Shown here: positions 8,075-16,903 of the stretch, piece by piece
How the letters are laid out: every line of letters starts with the position of its first letter
How positions within the stretch are numbered: position 1 is the stretch's first letter
Origin: Planomonospora parontospora
Lineage (GTDB): Bacteria > Actinomycetota > Actinomycetes > Streptosporangiales > Streptosporangiaceae
Direction of reading: 5' to 3'
Assembly (NCBI GenBank): GCA_014647935.1
Contig: BMQD01000010.1
Span: 124,001 to 188,000 of the forward strand
Length of the DNA: 64,000 nt
Translations under genes and position numbers: made by a program
Notes under the pieces: generated by a model
What the model was told of the DNA's origin: nothing
Seen by the model: the letters and a program-made list of their open reading frames with translations, nothing else
Databases searched by the model: none

Positions 8075-9529
8075 ATGTCCGACTTCATCGCGGGTCCCAG
8101 AGACCAGGGGCTGTACCGCCTCGCGGCAGGCACCCTGCTCGTCGCCTTCCAGGGGACCACCGCTCCGGAGTGGGTGCTCCGGGAGCTGGAGAACGGCCTC
8201 GGCGGCGTGACCCTCTTCGGCTTCAACGTCGCCGACCACGAACAGCTGTGCGCGCTGAGCGAGCGCCTGCGCGCGGCCGGCGACCCCGTCGTCTCCCTGG
8301 ACGAGGAGGGCGGCGACGTCACCCGGCTCGCCTACCACGTGGGCAGCCCCTACCCCGGCAACGCCGCCCTGGGGGCCGTGGACGACGTCGAGCTGACCTG
8401 CGACGTCTACCGCGCCATCGGCGACGACCTGGCCCGCTGCGGCGTCACCCTGGACATGGCCCCGGACGCCGACGTCAACACCGCCGACGACAACCCGGTG
8501 ATCGGCACCCGCTCGTTCGGTTCGGACGCCGCGCTCGTCGCCCGGCACACCGTCGCCGCGGTGCACGGCCTGCAGTCGGCGGGCGTGGCCGCCTGCGTCA
8601 AGCACTTCCCCGGCCACGGAGCCACCCGCCAGGACTCCCACCTGGAGATCCCGCTCGTCGACGCCTCCCTGGAGCTGCTGCACGAGCGCGAGCTGGTCCC
8701 CTTCCGCGCCGCCATCGAGGCCGGGACGAAGTCCATCATGACCGCGCACGTCCAGGTCCCCGCGCTCACCGGCGGGCTGCCCTCGACGATCTCCCCGGCC
8801 GCGCTGACCGGCCTGCTCCGCGGCGAGCTCGGCTACGACGGTGTGGTGATCTCCGACGCCCTCGACATGAAGGCCATCACCGACGCCTACGGCCTGGCCG
8901 GCGGCGCGGTGCTCTCCCTGGCGGCCGGCTCCGACCTGCTCTGCCTCGGCCCCATCCCCACCGAGCCCGACATCCAGAAGATCATCTCTGAGATCGTCGC
9001 CGCGACCGGGGACGGGCGGCTGCCGGTCGCCCGCCTGGAGGAGGCGGCCGAGCGGGTGGCCCGCCTGCGCTCCTGGTCCGGTGAACCCCGCCGGGCCGCG
9101 GCCGGGCAGAGCACCATCGGCCTGACCGCCGCCCGGCGCGCGGTCAGGCTGACCGGCCCCGCCCCGGAACTGGTCGACCCGCTGGTGGTCGAGGTCGACA
9201 CCCCGCCCACCATCGCGGTCGGCGAGGTGCCCTGGGGCTTCCACCCCTGGCTGTCGCAGGCCGAGGTCGTGCGGGTGAAGCCGGAGAGCGCGGACGTCCC
9301 CGCCCTCCTGGAGAGCGCCGCCCACCGCTCGTTGATCGTCGTCGTCAAGGACGCGCACCGCTACGAGACCAGCCGGTCGGTGGTCTCCGCCCTGCTCGCC
9401 GCCCGCCCCGACGCCACCATGGTGGAGATGGGCCTGCCGATCTGGCGGCCCGAGGGCGTCACCTACCTGGCCACCTACGGGGCCGCCCGGGCCAACGCGC
9501 AGGCCGCGGCCGAACTGCTCGGGGTCTGA
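8075..9529 (+). CDS. GH3 beta-N-acetylhexosaminidase (NagZ-like)
   Basis: The 484-residue cytoplasmic protein has the NagZ signature KHFPGHGATRQDSH at 176-189, which provides the His-Asp acid/base pair on a flexible loop, and the nucleophile Asp261 in VVISDALDM. No signal peptide is seen, so it acts on imported oligosaccharides. It removes terminal N-acetylglucosamine from chitooligomers or from GlcNAc-anhydroMurNAc peptides. It follows the ABC permeases by 120 bp on the same strand, which fits hydrolysis of the transported sugar. The C-terminal 130 residues form the accessory GH3 domain often found in actinobacterial members. Confidence 0.9.
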   Translation: MSDFIAGPRDQGLYRLAAGTLLVAFQGTTAPEWVLRELENGLGGVTLFGFNVADHEQLCALSERLRAAGDPVVSLDEEGGDVTRLAYHVGSPYPGNAALGAVDDVELTCDVYRAIGDDLARCGVTLDMAPDADVNTADDNPVIGTRSFGSDAALVARHTVAAVHGLQSAGVAACVKHFPGHGATRQDSHLEIPLVDASLELLHERELVPFRAAIEAGTKSIMTAHVQVPALTGGLPSTISPAALTGLLRGELGYDGVVISDALDMKAITDAYGLAGGAVLSLAAGSDLLCLGPIPTEPDIQKIISEIVAATGDGRLPVARLEEAAERVARLRSWSGEPRRAAAGQSTIGLTAARRAVRLTGPAPELVDPLVVEVDTPPTIAVGEVPWGFHPWLSQAEVVRVKPESADVPALLESAAHRSLIVVVKDAHRYETSRSVVSALLAARPDATMVEMGLPIWRPEGVTYLATYGAARANAQAAAELLGV

Positions 9530-9598
9530 CCTCGCCCGGACCCGCTCCACCCCGCCGTGCCCGGCCCCGGCCTGCCCGCACGGTCCCGCCGCGCACGC

Positions 9599-9648
9599 GT
9601 GCGGCCCGCGCCCCGGCGGACCCCCGGGACGCGGGCCGCACGTTCTTC
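9599..9648 (+). terminator. Terminator after GH3 gene
   Basis: A 12-bp perfect stem, GTGCGGCCCGCG (9599-9610) with CGCGGGCCGCAC (9630-9641), is followed by GTTCTTCC. It lies between the convergent GH3 and ROK genes and probably serves the GH3 side. Confidence 0.7.
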
Positions 9649-9755
9649 CAACGGCCTTGCCGCCGGCCTCCGGCCGAGTCTCCCGCCACCGGCAGCGCTC
9701 CGTCACGGCAGGGCCTCCCACCACCGGCAGGGTCTCCCGCCCCGGCATCCTTCCG

Positions 9756-10934
9756 TCAGGCGCTGAAGATCTCCTCCCGGGCCTGTTCCAGGGCCTCCAG
9801 CACTGCCCCGCGCAGGACCGGGTTCCCCTCCACCTCGCTGGCCGCCACCTGCGGCCGGACCGGGCAGATCCGGGCCACCGCCTCCTCGATCCGCGTGGTG
9901 AGCGCGTCCCCTCCGGCCTGGCCGACCTCGCCCGCGATCACCACCAGGCCGGGATCCAGCACGACGCACACCGACGCCACGCCCAGCGCCAGCCGCCCGG
10001 CGATGTCGTCCAGCAGGGCCGTCCCGCGCTCGCCCGCCCCGACCGCCGCCGCCACGCACTCGGCCGCGCTCCGCCCGGCGAAGCCGTACGAGGCGGCCAG
10101 CCCGACCACCGTCTCGGCGCTCACCAGCGACTGCAGGCCCCCCGCGAGCGACGGCAGCCGTCCGGGCACCGCCCGCACGTCGGCGGCCAGCGGCACGCCC
10201 GGCACCGGCAGGTAACCGATCTCGCCCGCGCTGCCGGAACGGCCCCGGTGCAGCCGCCCGTTGAGCACGACGCCCAGGCCGATGCCGCGGCCCACCCAGA
10301 GCAGCACGAAGTCGTCGACGCCCCGGGCGGCGCCCAGGGTGCGCTCGGCGACGGCCACGAGGTTCACGTCGTTCTCTATCTTCACCTCGCGGCGCAGGTC
10401 GCGGGCGAGCGCCTCGTGGACGCCCTCGTGCCAGTCGGGCAGGTCGAAGGAGAAGCGCACGTCACCGGTGCGCGGATCGACGACACCCGGGGTGCCGATC
10501 ACCACCGCCCGCAGCCGGGAGAGCGCCACCTTCGCCGAGCGGCACGCCTTGACCACCGCCTCGTGCACGAGCGCCACCGGGTCGTCGCGCCCCTCGAGGG
10601 CCACCGTCACCTCGCCGACGATCCGGCCCCGGATGTCGGCGACGGCGGTGGTGACGGACTCCGGCCCGACGTCCAGGCCCGCGACGTAGGCGGAGGAGGG
10701 CACGATCCCGTAGAGCGTCGCGTTCGGCCCCCGCCCGCCGGCCTGCTCCCCGGCCACCTCGACCAGCCCGCGCTCCTCCAGGCGGGCGAGCGTCTGCGAC
10801 GCCGTCACCTTGGAGAGCCCGGTGAGCTCCCCGATCTGCCCGCGCGTCAGCGGACCGGAGGTGAGCAGCAGTTCCAGGGCGGCCCGGTCGTTGATCTCCC
10901 TCAGCAGCCTGGGCACGCCAGGACGTCGCTCCAT
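9756..10934 (-). CDS. ROK-family transcriptional repressor, copy 2
   Basis: This is a paralogue of the ROK protein at 3285-4481, with near-identical N-terminal blocks such as RPGVPRLLREINDRAALELL and the shared GEQAGGRGPNATLYG. The winged helix spans about 1-72 and the ROK domain the rest; the zinc-binding Cys cluster is again absent. I place the start at the ATG at 10934, 7 nt after AGAGAG. The frame is open back to 11138, but that extension has no counterpart in copy 1. It lies just downstream of, and convergent to, the GH3 gene, so the two repressors bracket the transporter and hydrolase. It likely senses a related sugar or a different intermediate of the same pathway. Confidence 0.87.
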   Translation of the reverse strand: MERRPGVPRLLREINDRAALELLLTSGPLTRGQIGELTGLSKVTASQTLARLEERGLVEVAGEQAGGRGPNATLYGIVPSSAYVAGLDVGPESVTTAVADIRGRIVGEVTVALEGRDDPVALVHEAVVKACRSAKVALSRLRAVVIGTPGVVDPRTGDVRFSFDLPDWHEGVHEALARDLRREVKIENDVNLVAVAERTLGAARGVDDFVLLWVGRGIGLGVVLNGRLHRGRSGSAGEIGYLPVPGVPLAADVRAVPGRLPSLAGGLQSLVSAETVVGLAASYGFAGRSAAECVAAAVGAGERGTALLDDIAGRLALGVASVCVVLDPGLVVIAGEVGQAGGDALTTRIEEAVARICPVRPQVAASEVEGNPVLRGAVLEALEQAREEIFSA

Positions 10935-11123
10935 ACGCATGCTCTCTGTTTCGGCGTTTCCCGTCGCTGTTCCGGCCGGCGAGAACGGGGATTCGGTTGT
11001 CAATGAGACTTCCGAGAGTTTAGCGTGCGGGCCGGTCCCGGAGGGCGACAGGTGGGAGCGCTCCCCGGCACAGCCGGCGCCCGCTCCGTGGGACCTCACG
11101 CATGAGTGGTCCTCCGCAGGCGG

Positions 11124-11129
11124 GATAAT
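11124..11129 (+). promoter_or_regulatory. Leaderless -10 hexamer of rrf2 gene
   Basis: GATAAT lies 7 nt before the ATG at 11137 and no Shine-Dalgarno sequence is present, so the mRNA should begin at or next to the start codon. Confidence 0.55.
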
Positions 11130-11136
11130 CGATCGC

Positions 11137-11586
11137 ATGCGCCTTTCCGCTCGTGTCGACTATGCCCTGCGTGCCGCCGCCGAACTCGCCGCCGCCGGTG
11201 AGGGGCCAACCACCGTGGGCGAGCTCGCCAAGGAGCAGGAAATGCCGCCCAAGTATCTGGAGAACATCCTCCTCCAGATGCGCCGGGCCGGGCTCGTCCG
11301 GGGCCAGCGCGGCCCGGAGGGCGGCTACGTGCTGGCCCGCCCGGCCACCGAGATCACCCTCGCCGACGTGATCCGCGCGGTGGACGGCCCGCTGGCCAAC
11401 GTGCGGGGCGAGCGCCCCGAGCACGTCGACTACCGCGGGCCCGCCGAGTCGCTGCAGCAGGTCTGGATCGCGCTGCGGGCCAGCGAGCGGGCCATCCTGG
11501 AGGAGGTCACGCTGGAGAGCGTGGCCACGGGCGCCCTCCCCGAGCGGGTCCGCAAGCTCGCCGCCGACCCCGCCGCCTGGGACTGA
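11137..11586 (+). CDS. Rrf2-family transcriptional regulator without Fe-S cysteines
   Basis: The 149-residue protein starts MRLSARVDYALRAAAELA and has the typical KYLENILLQMRRAGLVRGQRGPEGGYVLARP winged helix (shown in parts: KYLENILLQ, GLVRGQRGPEGGY). It contains no cysteine at all, so it cannot hold the 2Fe-2S or 4Fe-4S cluster of IscR, NsrR or RsrR. It should therefore belong to the cluster-free branch, like CymR, which acts through a protein or metabolite partner. The start at 11137 follows a -10 hexamer directly. Its targets are unknown; the neighbours are the divergent ROK gene and a DNA glycosylase. Confidence 0.88.
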   Translation: MRLSARVDYALRAAAELAAAGEGPTTVGELAKEQEMPPKYLENILLQMRRAGLVRGQRGPEGGYVLARPATEITLADVIRAVDGPLANVRGERPEHVDYRGPAESLQQVWIALRASERAILEEVTLESVATGALPERVRKLAADPAAWD

Positions 11587-11697
11587 CCCGACCCCGCGCG
11601 AGACCGGCGCGGCGCGGTACGGGGCCGGGCCGCACGCCTCCACGGGGCCGGATGGCGTCACGCGCCTTCCCGTCTCCGCCGCCGCCCGCCGCGCGGA

Positions 11698-11703
11698 TAC
11701 GCT
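11698..11703 (+). promoter_or_regulatory. Leaderless -10 hexamer of nei-type gene
   Basis: TACGCT lies exactly 6 nt before the ATG at 11710, with no ribosome-binding site between. Confidence 0.5.
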
Positions 11704-11709
11704 GGGCCC

Positions 11710-12489
11710 ATGCCCGAAGGCGACGTCGTCCACCGGGCCGCGGGGCGGCTCGGCCGGGCCCTCGACGGCCGGGTCCTGACCCGTTCCGACTTCCGCGTGC
11801 CCCGGCACGCCACGGCCGACCTCACCGGCAGGACCGTGCTGGAGACCGCCGCCCGGGGCAAGCACCTGCTCACCCGTGTCGAGGGCGGCCTGACCGTCCA
11901 CACCCACCTGCGGATGGACGGCGAGTGGCTCGTCTCCCCCGCCGGTCGCCGGACGCCTCCGGGAGACCGGGTCCGCCTGGTGCTGGCCAACGCCGACTGG
12001 CAGGCCGTGGGAGTGCGGCTCGGCGTGGTGGACCTGCTGAGGACCGAGACCGAGCACCGGGTCGTCGGGCACCTCGGCCCGGACCCGCTCGGACCCGGCT
12101 GGGATCCGCAGGAGGCGGCGCGGCGGCTGGCGGAGCAGCCTGACCGGAGCATCGGCGAGGCCCTCCTCGACCAGCGGAACCTGGCCGGGATCGGCACCAT
12201 CTACCGGGCGGAGACGCTGTTCCTCGCCGGGGTCTCACCGTGGCAGCCGGTGGGTGCGCTCGGCGACGTGCCGGGGATCGTGGAGATCGCGCAGAGGCTG
12301 ATGGACGCGAACAGGGACCGGGCGGACCGGGTGACCACCGGGGATCTCCGTCCGGGACGGGGCATGTGGGTCTACGGCAGGGCGGGCCGGGCATGCCTGC
12401 GCTGCGGGAACCGGATCAGCCGGGGAGAGATGGGGGCGCAGCCCCAGGAACGGCTGATCTACTGGTGCCGGCGCTGCCAGCCGGACTGA
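11710..12489 (+). CDS. nei: Fpg/Nei-family DNA glycosylase-AP lyase
   Basis: The 259-residue protein begins MPEGD, the Nei form of the N-terminus: Pro2 becomes the Schiff-base nucleophile and Glu3 the acid. The C-terminal zinc finger has Cys229, Cys232, Cys253 and Cys256. It excises oxidised bases and nicks the abasic site in base-excision repair. MPEGD and the late zinc finger fit endonuclease VIII better than Fpg. From memory, a Nei homologue sits at the same place near clgR and cinA in Streptomyces, so this is a core gene rather than an acquired one. Confidence 0.9.
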   Translation: MPEGDVVHRAAGRLGRALDGRVLTRSDFRVPRHATADLTGRTVLETAARGKHLLTRVEGGLTVHTHLRMDGEWLVSPAGRRTPPGDRVRLVLANADWQAVGVRLGVVDLLRTETEHRVVGHLGPDPLGPGWDPQEAARRLAEQPDRSIGEALLDQRNLAGIGTIYRAETLFLAGVSPWQPVGALGDVPGIVEIAQRLMDANRDRADRVTTGDLRPGRGMWVYGRAGRACLRCGNRISRGEMGAQPQERLIYWCRRCQPD

Positions 12490-12507
12490 ACCGGCCGGCG
12501 GCCGCGC

Positions 12508-12903
12508 CTAGGCGGCGACCATGTCCTTCACGTCGGGAGTGTGCTCGATGGGCGGGACGACCGCCCGGAAGCCTTCGAACGCGTCCTCCGGCAGAGAGGC
12601 CGGCACGGTCTCGGGGATCGGCAGGCGCTCCCGCTCGGGAACGTCGGCGAGCACCGGGGCGTGCTGGAGCTCGGCCAGCGCGAACTGGTCGGAGACCTCG
12701 CGGAGCACCTGGGAGAGCGGCACGCCGAGGGCGCCGCAGATCGACGCGAGCAGCTCGGAGGAGGCCTCCTTCTGACCGCGCTCCACCTCGGACAGATAGC
12801 CGAGGGAGACCCGAGCCAGTGTGGAGACCTCACGCAAGGTGCGACCCTGCCGCACCCGCAGCCGCCGCAGCACGTCACCGAGCAGCTGACGCAGCAGGAC
12901 CAT
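12508..12903 (-). CDS. clgR: ClgR/PopR-type XRE regulator of ATP-dependent proteolysis
   Basis: The 131-residue protein has a Cro-type helix-turn-helix (about 20-60) with [20 protein letters not shown] and [12 protein letters not shown], the signature of ClgR, which activates clp and lon genes in actinobacteria. It ends in VAA; the double Ala at the C-terminus is known in Streptomyces ClgR/PopR as a ClpP recognition signal, so the protein is probably degraded by the protease it induces. I choose the ATG at 12903 because GGAGGGAG lies just upstream; a frame open to 13011 has no such site. Gene order with cinA and pgsA agrees with the assignment. Confidence 0.88.
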   Translation of the reverse strand: MVLLRQLLGDVLRRLRVRQGRTLREVSTLARVSLGYLSEVERGQKEASSELLASICGALGVPLSQVLREVSDQFALAELQHAPVLADVPERERLPIPETVPASLPEDAFEGFRAVVPPIEHTPDVKDMVAA

Positions 12904-12965
12904 CTGTCGCTCCCTCCCCGGCGCGGACGTCTTCACGACGCTCCGCGCGATCGGTTCGTGCCGCT

Positions 12966-12978
12966 CGTTCTTCGAACG
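12966..12978. promoter_or_regulatory. Candidate ClgR autoregulatory site
   Basis: CGTTCttcGAACG is a perfect 5-bp inverted repeat 63 bp upstream of the clgR start and resembles the TTCG-rich ClgR boxes. No binding is shown by the sequence alone. Confidence 0.4.
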
Positions 12979-13110
12979 CGACCCTTCGTACATTCGCCTC
13001 GCCGTCGTCATCGCTTGACGCTGCCCTCAGTCACAGCTCCACCGTACCCGTATCGGCCGACATCGCGGCAGACCGCGGTGAGCATGTTCGCTGGGGACGT
13101 AACACGGTAA

Positions 13111-13719
13111 TCACCCGGAATGTTCCTCCGGGCTCGGCTCCAGCGCCGCCCTGAGCAGGTCCACGGCCTCGTTCGCGGTGCATCGCCGGATCTCCTCACG
13201 CGTCCCGTTCAGGTGCAGGTCCCGGTGCCATACCCGCCCAGCGGGGCCGCTAACAGCCAGGTGGACGGTGCCGACCGGCTTTCCGTCCTGCGGGTCGGGG
13301 CCGGCCACGCCGGTGGCGGCCAGCCCGTAGGTGGCACCGGTGAGCTCGCGCACCCCGGCGGCCATGGCGGCCGCGACCCCGGGATGCACGGCCCCCTCGC
13401 GTTCCAGCAGGTCGGAGGGGACGCCCAGCAGGCGCCGCTTGAGCTCGGTGGCGTAGGACAGGACCCCGCCGGTGAAGGCGGCGGAGGCGCCGGGCGGAGT
13501 CGTCAGGGCGGCGCCGATCAGGCCCGCCGTCAGGGACTCGGCCACCGCGACCGTCTCCCCCCGGCCGGCGAGCAGTGCGATCACCCGGGCCGCGGGCGCG
13601 GGCGCCGCTGCTGCGGAGAGTGCCGGCTCCGGCGCCGCGGGGGACGCCGTGGACGCCTCGGGAGACTTTCCCGCGGACCGCGCGGGAGCCGCCCCCGGAG
13701 GCCTCGCCGGGGCCGTCAC
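13111..13719 (-). CDS. cinA: CinA C-terminal domain protein (nicotinamide-nucleotide amidohydrolase, PncC)
   Basis: The 202-residue protein is a stand-alone CinA C-terminal domain. It shows ESLTAG at 61-66 with the catalytic Ser, GVLSYATELKRRLLGV, and ATGVAGPDPQDGKPVGTVH. PncC converts NMN to nicotinic-acid mononucleotide in pyridine-nucleotide salvage. It has an unusual Ala/Pro-rich N-terminal tail of about 44 residues before the domain. The GTG start at 13719 overlaps the pgsA stop as GTGA, so the two are translationally coupled, the usual actinobacterial arrangement. Confidence 0.9.
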   Translation of the reverse strand: MTAPARPPGAAPARSAGKSPEASTASPAAPEPALSAAAAPAPAARVIALLAGRGETVAVAESLTAGLIGAALTTPPGASAAFTGGVLSYATELKRRLLGVPSDLLEREGAVHPGVAAAMAAGVRELTGATYGLAATGVAGPDPQDGKPVGTVHLAVSGPAGRVWHRDLHLNGTREEIRRCTANEAVDLLRAALEPSPEEHSG

Positions 13720-14327
13720 GAGGAGGCCCTCGCCCGCTTGGCCACCTGCCGGAGCTTGACCGCCCTGATCACGTAGTCCAGGCCTGTCCCGACGGTCACC
13801 ACGACCGCCGCGCCCATGACCGCCCAGCGGGCCGCCCCCGGCACGCCCGGCAGGATGTAGCAGGTGATGGCGAGCATCTGCAGGGCCGTCTTCACCTTGC
13901 CGCCGTAGCTGGCGGGGATGACGCCGTGCCGCAGGACCGCGAAGCGCAGCAGGGTGACACCGGCCTCCCGCCCCAGGATCACCGCGGTGACCCACCAGGG
14001 CAGCTCGCCCAGGATCGAGAGGCTGACCAGCGCGGCCCCGGTCAGCGCCTTGTCGGCGATGGGGTCGGCGATCTTCCCGAAGTCGGTGACCAGCCCGTAG
14101 CGGCGGGCCAGCTCGCCGTCGAGCAGGTCGGTGAGCGAGGCCACCAGGAACACCGCCAGCGCGGTGATCCTCCAGCCGGTGCCGTTCAGGAAGAGGCAGA
14201 CCACGAATAACGGCACCATCGCCAGTCGTAGCACCGTCACGACGTTGGCGATGTTCCACAGGCTCACCTTCCTGGGGCCCACGGGTGCCGACGTCGCTTC
14301 GGTACCGGTCTCTGGCGTGTTGGTCAT
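13716..14327 (-). CDS. pgsA: CDP-diacylglycerol-glycerol-3-phosphate phosphatidyltransferase (PgsA)
   Basis: The 203-residue integral membrane enzyme carries the CDP-alcohol phosphotransferase motif D-G-x2-A-R-x8-G-x3-D-x3-D: Asp70-Gly71, Ala74-Arg75, Gly84, Asp88, Asp92, with Asp67 just before. It makes phosphatidylglycerol phosphate, the precursor of cardiolipin. About six hydrophobic segments surround the active site. It sits between rimO and cinA, the conserved place for this gene in Streptomyces. Other actinobacterial CDP-alcohol transferases are possible, but the position supports PgsA. Confidence 0.88.
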   Translation of the reverse strand: MTNTPETGTEATSAPVGPRKVSLWNIANVVTVLRLAMVPLFVVCLFLNGTGWRITALAVFLVASLTDLLDGELARRYGLVTDFGKIADPIADKALTGAALVSLSILGELPWWVTAVILGREAGVTLLRFAVLRHGVIPASYGGKVKTALQMLAITCYILPGVPGAARWAVMGAAVVVTVGTGLDYVIRAVKLRQVAKRARASS

Positions 14328-14352
14328 ACGCTCTCCCGGCCCGGCGGCGCGC

Positions 14353-15762
14353 TCACGGGGCGGCCTTGATGCGGGCGATCAGGTCGACCCCCTCGGAGTC
14401 GACCACGACGGCCCGGACGATCTGCCCCGGGACCAGGCCGATGCCCTGGACCGTGACGCAGCCGTCGACCTCGGGGCCCTGGTGCGCGGCCCGGCCCTCG
14501 TAGCCGCCGTCACCGAGGTCCTCCTCGATGAGGACGTCCACCTCGGTGCCGATCCGCTCCTCGGCCCGCTGGGCCATGAGCTCCTCGGCCAGCTCGGTGA
14601 GGGCGGCCACGCGGGCGTCGACGGTCTCCTGGTCCAGTTTCCCGGGCAGGTCCGCCGCCTCGGTGCCCTCCTCGTCGGAATAGCCGAAGACGCCGATCAC
14701 GTCGAGCCTGGCCTCCTGCAGGAAGTCGACCAGCTCGCCGAACTCCTCCTCGGTCTCGCCGGGGAAGCCCACGATGAAGTTGGAGCGCACGCCCGCCTCG
14801 GGCGCGGCGGCCCGGACGGCCTCCAGCAGGTCCAGGAACCGCCGGGGGTCCCCGAAGCGCCGCATCCGGCGCAGCACGGGACCGGACGCGTGCTGGAAGG
14901 ACAGGTCGAAGTACGGCGCGACGCCGTCGGTCCCGGCGATCGCCTCCAGCAGGCCGGGGCGGAGCTCGGCGGGCTGCAGGTAGCTGACCCGGACCCGCTC
15001 GATGCCCTCGACCGCGGCGATCAGCGGCAGCAGCTTCTCCAGCGCCCGCAGGTCTCCGAGGTCCTTGCCGTAGGAGGTGGAGTTCTCGCTGACCAGCACG
15101 AGCTCCTTGACCCCCTGCTCGGCCAGCCAGGCGGCCTCGCCGAGGAGCTCCTCGGGAGCGCGCGAGACGTAGGAGCCGCGGAAGGCCGGGATGGCGCAGA
15201 ACGTGCAGCGCCGGTCGCAGCCGGAGGCGAGCTTCAGCGAGGCCACCGGCCCGTCGCCCAGGCGCCTGCGCAGCGGCCGCGGACCGCTGGCCGGGGCCAG
15301 GCCGTCGGGCAGCTCGCCGTGGCCCGGGATGCCGGTCTTGGGGGCGGCGGCCCGCTCGACCGGCGAGATGGGCAGCAGCGTCCTGCGGTCGCGCGGGCTG
15401 TGCGGGACGAGCGGCCGGCCCGCCAGCACGTCGTCCAGGCGCGTGCCGATCTCGGTGTAGTCGTCGAAGGAGATGACGGCGGCCGCTTCGGGCAGGGCGT
15501 CGGCGAGCTGGTCGCCGTACCGCTCGGCCATGCAGCCCGCAGCGACCACCTTGGCCCCGGAGTCGGCCGCGGCGAGCAGCGTGTCGATGGAGTCCTTTTT
15601 CGCTGAGTCGATGAAGCCACAGGTGTTGACGACGATGACATCGGGGTCGTCGTCGCCCAGCTGCCAGCCGGCAGCCTCAAGACGCGCGGCGAGCTCCTCG
15701 GAGTCGACCTCGTTGCGCGCGCAGCCCAGTGTGATCAGCGATGCGGTTCGGCGGGATGACAT
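14353..15762 (-). CDS. rimO: Ribosomal protein S12 methylthiotransferase RimO
   Basis: The 469-residue radical-SAM enzyme has Cys14, Cys48 and Cys77 for the auxiliary 4Fe-4S cluster in the UPF0004 domain, then Cys182, Cys186 and Cys189 ([10 protein letters not shown]) for the SAM cluster, and a C-terminal TRAM domain. It adds a methylthio group to an Asp of ribosomal protein S12. I use the ATG at 15762; a GTG at 15771 in frame is also possible. No ribosome-binding site is present and TAGTGT lies 5 nt upstream, so it may be leaderless. Confidence 0.93.
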   Translation of the reverse strand: MSSRRTASLITLGCARNEVDSEELAARLEAAGWQLGDDDPDVIVVNTCGFIDSAKKDSIDTLLAAADSGAKVVAAGCMAERYGDQLADALPEAAAVISFDDYTEIGTRLDDVLAGRPLVPHSPRDRRTLLPISPVERAAAPKTGIPGHGELPDGLAPASGPRPLRRRLGDGPVASLKLASGCDRRCTFCAIPAFRGSYVSRAPEELLGEAAWLAEQGVKELVLVSENSTSYGKDLGDLRALEKLLPLIAAVEGIERVRVSYLQPAELRPGLLEAIAGTDGVAPYFDLSFQHASGPVLRRMRRFGDPRRFLDLLEAVRAAAPEAGVRSNFIVGFPGETEEEFGELVDFLQEARLDVIGVFGYSDEEGTEAADLPGKLDQETVDARVAALTELAEELMAQRAEERIGTEVDVLIEEDLGDGGYEGRAAHQGPEVDGCVTVQGIGLVPGQIVRAVVVDSEGVDLIARIKAAP

Positions 15763-15831
15763 GGTGAACACTACGGTATCGGGAGTTGGCCACTACCCGA
15801 TGCACCTCCCCCATTCCCGGCCTCCGGTGAT

Positions 15832-16635
15832 CTACCGCGGATTGGCCTCGGGAACGCCGTAGGAGCGCTCGACGCTCTGCCCGGAGCGGCCGGGAGCCCC
15901 CAGCTTCTCGCCGTTCACCTGCAGCAGGACCGCTCCCGCGTCGTCGAAGACGACCTTCATCCCGCCCTTCGCCTTCCACTGCGCGGTCTTGCCGGCCTTG
16001 AGCGTGCCGGAGAAAAGCCGCCGCCCCTTCGCGTCCTTGACGCTGAGCCGCGAGGAGCGCTCCGCCCTGACCTTGAGCACGACCTCCTCCCCGCGCCGGA
16101 CCGAGGCCGCCCCGTGCGCCGGGTCGACGGCCGCGGAGGACGCCGACGGCGCTCCCGGTACGGCGGGCGCGCCGGGCGCGGGAGGCGCCGAGGGCGGCGG
16201 GAGGGTGGGCAGCGAGGGCGCCGCCACCGGCCGGGTGTCCGTCGGGGTGTCCCCGGCCCCGCCCATCGTCCGCACCACGCCGAACACGACGACGACGGTC
16301 AGTGCGACGGCCATGGCCAGCGTCCAGTTGGGCGAGCGGCGCTCGCGGATCTTGATGGGCCGGTCCGCCTGGAACACGCTGGCCGCGCGCACCGGCAGCG
16401 GCACGCCGCCGTGCAGCTCGTCGAACTCGTGGACCAGGGCCTCGGCGTCCAGCCCCAGGATCCTGGCCAGGTTGCGGACGTGGCCCCGCGCGTAGAAGTC
16501 GCCCCCGCACAGCGAGAAGTCGTCCCGCTCGATGGCGTGGATCAGCGTCGCGCGGATGCAGGCGCGCGCGCTCAGTTGCTCGACGGTCAGGCCCGCCGAC
16601 TGGCGGGCCTGGGCCAGGACCTCTCCGATGCTCAT
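15832..16635 (-). CDS. RodZ-like membrane-anchored HTH protein (DUF4115)
   Basis: The 267-residue protein has a Cro-like HTH_25 domain (about 1-70, starting MSIGEVLAQARQSAGLTVEQ), a basic stretch, one membrane segment at about 105-122, a Pro/Ala-rich linker (about 130-185) and a C-terminal DUF4115 beta domain (about 195-262). This order is that of RodZ, which links MreB to the membrane. In the actinobacterial version the HTH may serve as a protein contact. The ATG at 16635 follows GAGGTGG. A short upstream frame ends on this start codon. It lies between ftsK and rimO as in Streptomyces. Confidence 0.85.
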   Translation of the reverse strand: MSIGEVLAQARQSAGLTVEQLSARACIRATLIHAIERDDFSLCGGDFYARGHVRNLARILGLDAEALVHEFDELHGGVPLPVRAASVFQADRPIKIRERRSPNWTLAMAVALTVVVVFGVVRTMGGAGDTPTDTRPVAAPSLPTLPPPSAPPAPGAPAVPGAPSASSAAVDPAHGAASVRRGEEVVLKVRAERSSRLSVKDAKGRRLFSGTLKAGKTAQWKAKGGMKVVFDDAGAVLLQVNGEKLGAPGRSGQSVERSYGVPEANPR

Positions 16636-16727
16636 GGCGCCACCTCGCTCCGGGCTCCGGCGCCCGCCCCCGCGGTGGTGCCCGCAGCCGTGCCCGGCCC
16701 GGCGGCCCCCTCGTTCCCCTCGTTCAC
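16632..16727 (-). CDS. Possible 31-residue leader peptide upstream of rodZ-like gene
   Basis: A GTG at 16727 is preceded by GGAGGAG at good spacing and opens a 31-codon frame rich in Gly and Ala that ends in TGA at 16634-16632, overlapping the ATG of the next gene (ATGA). The strong ribosome-binding site and exact stop-start overlap suggest translational coupling. The peptide has no recognisable domain. It could instead be a remnant of a longer N-terminus shifted out of frame. Confidence 0.4.
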   Translation of the reverse strand: MNEGNEGAAGPGTAAGTTAGAGAGARSEVAP

Positions 16728-16903
16728 TGGTACACGCTCCTCCACTCTTGACGTTGAGTAGCGAGTCCCATTCAAGCAGTGATGAGAAGAGTGTCACACA
16801 GCGGGGTCCTTGTCCGTCCCGCAGCTCCGCGGGCCGCCCGGACGACCTGCGCGCCGCCCACGAAACCGCCGCCCGCCGGTCCGCCGGGCCGCCGGGCCGC
16901 TGG

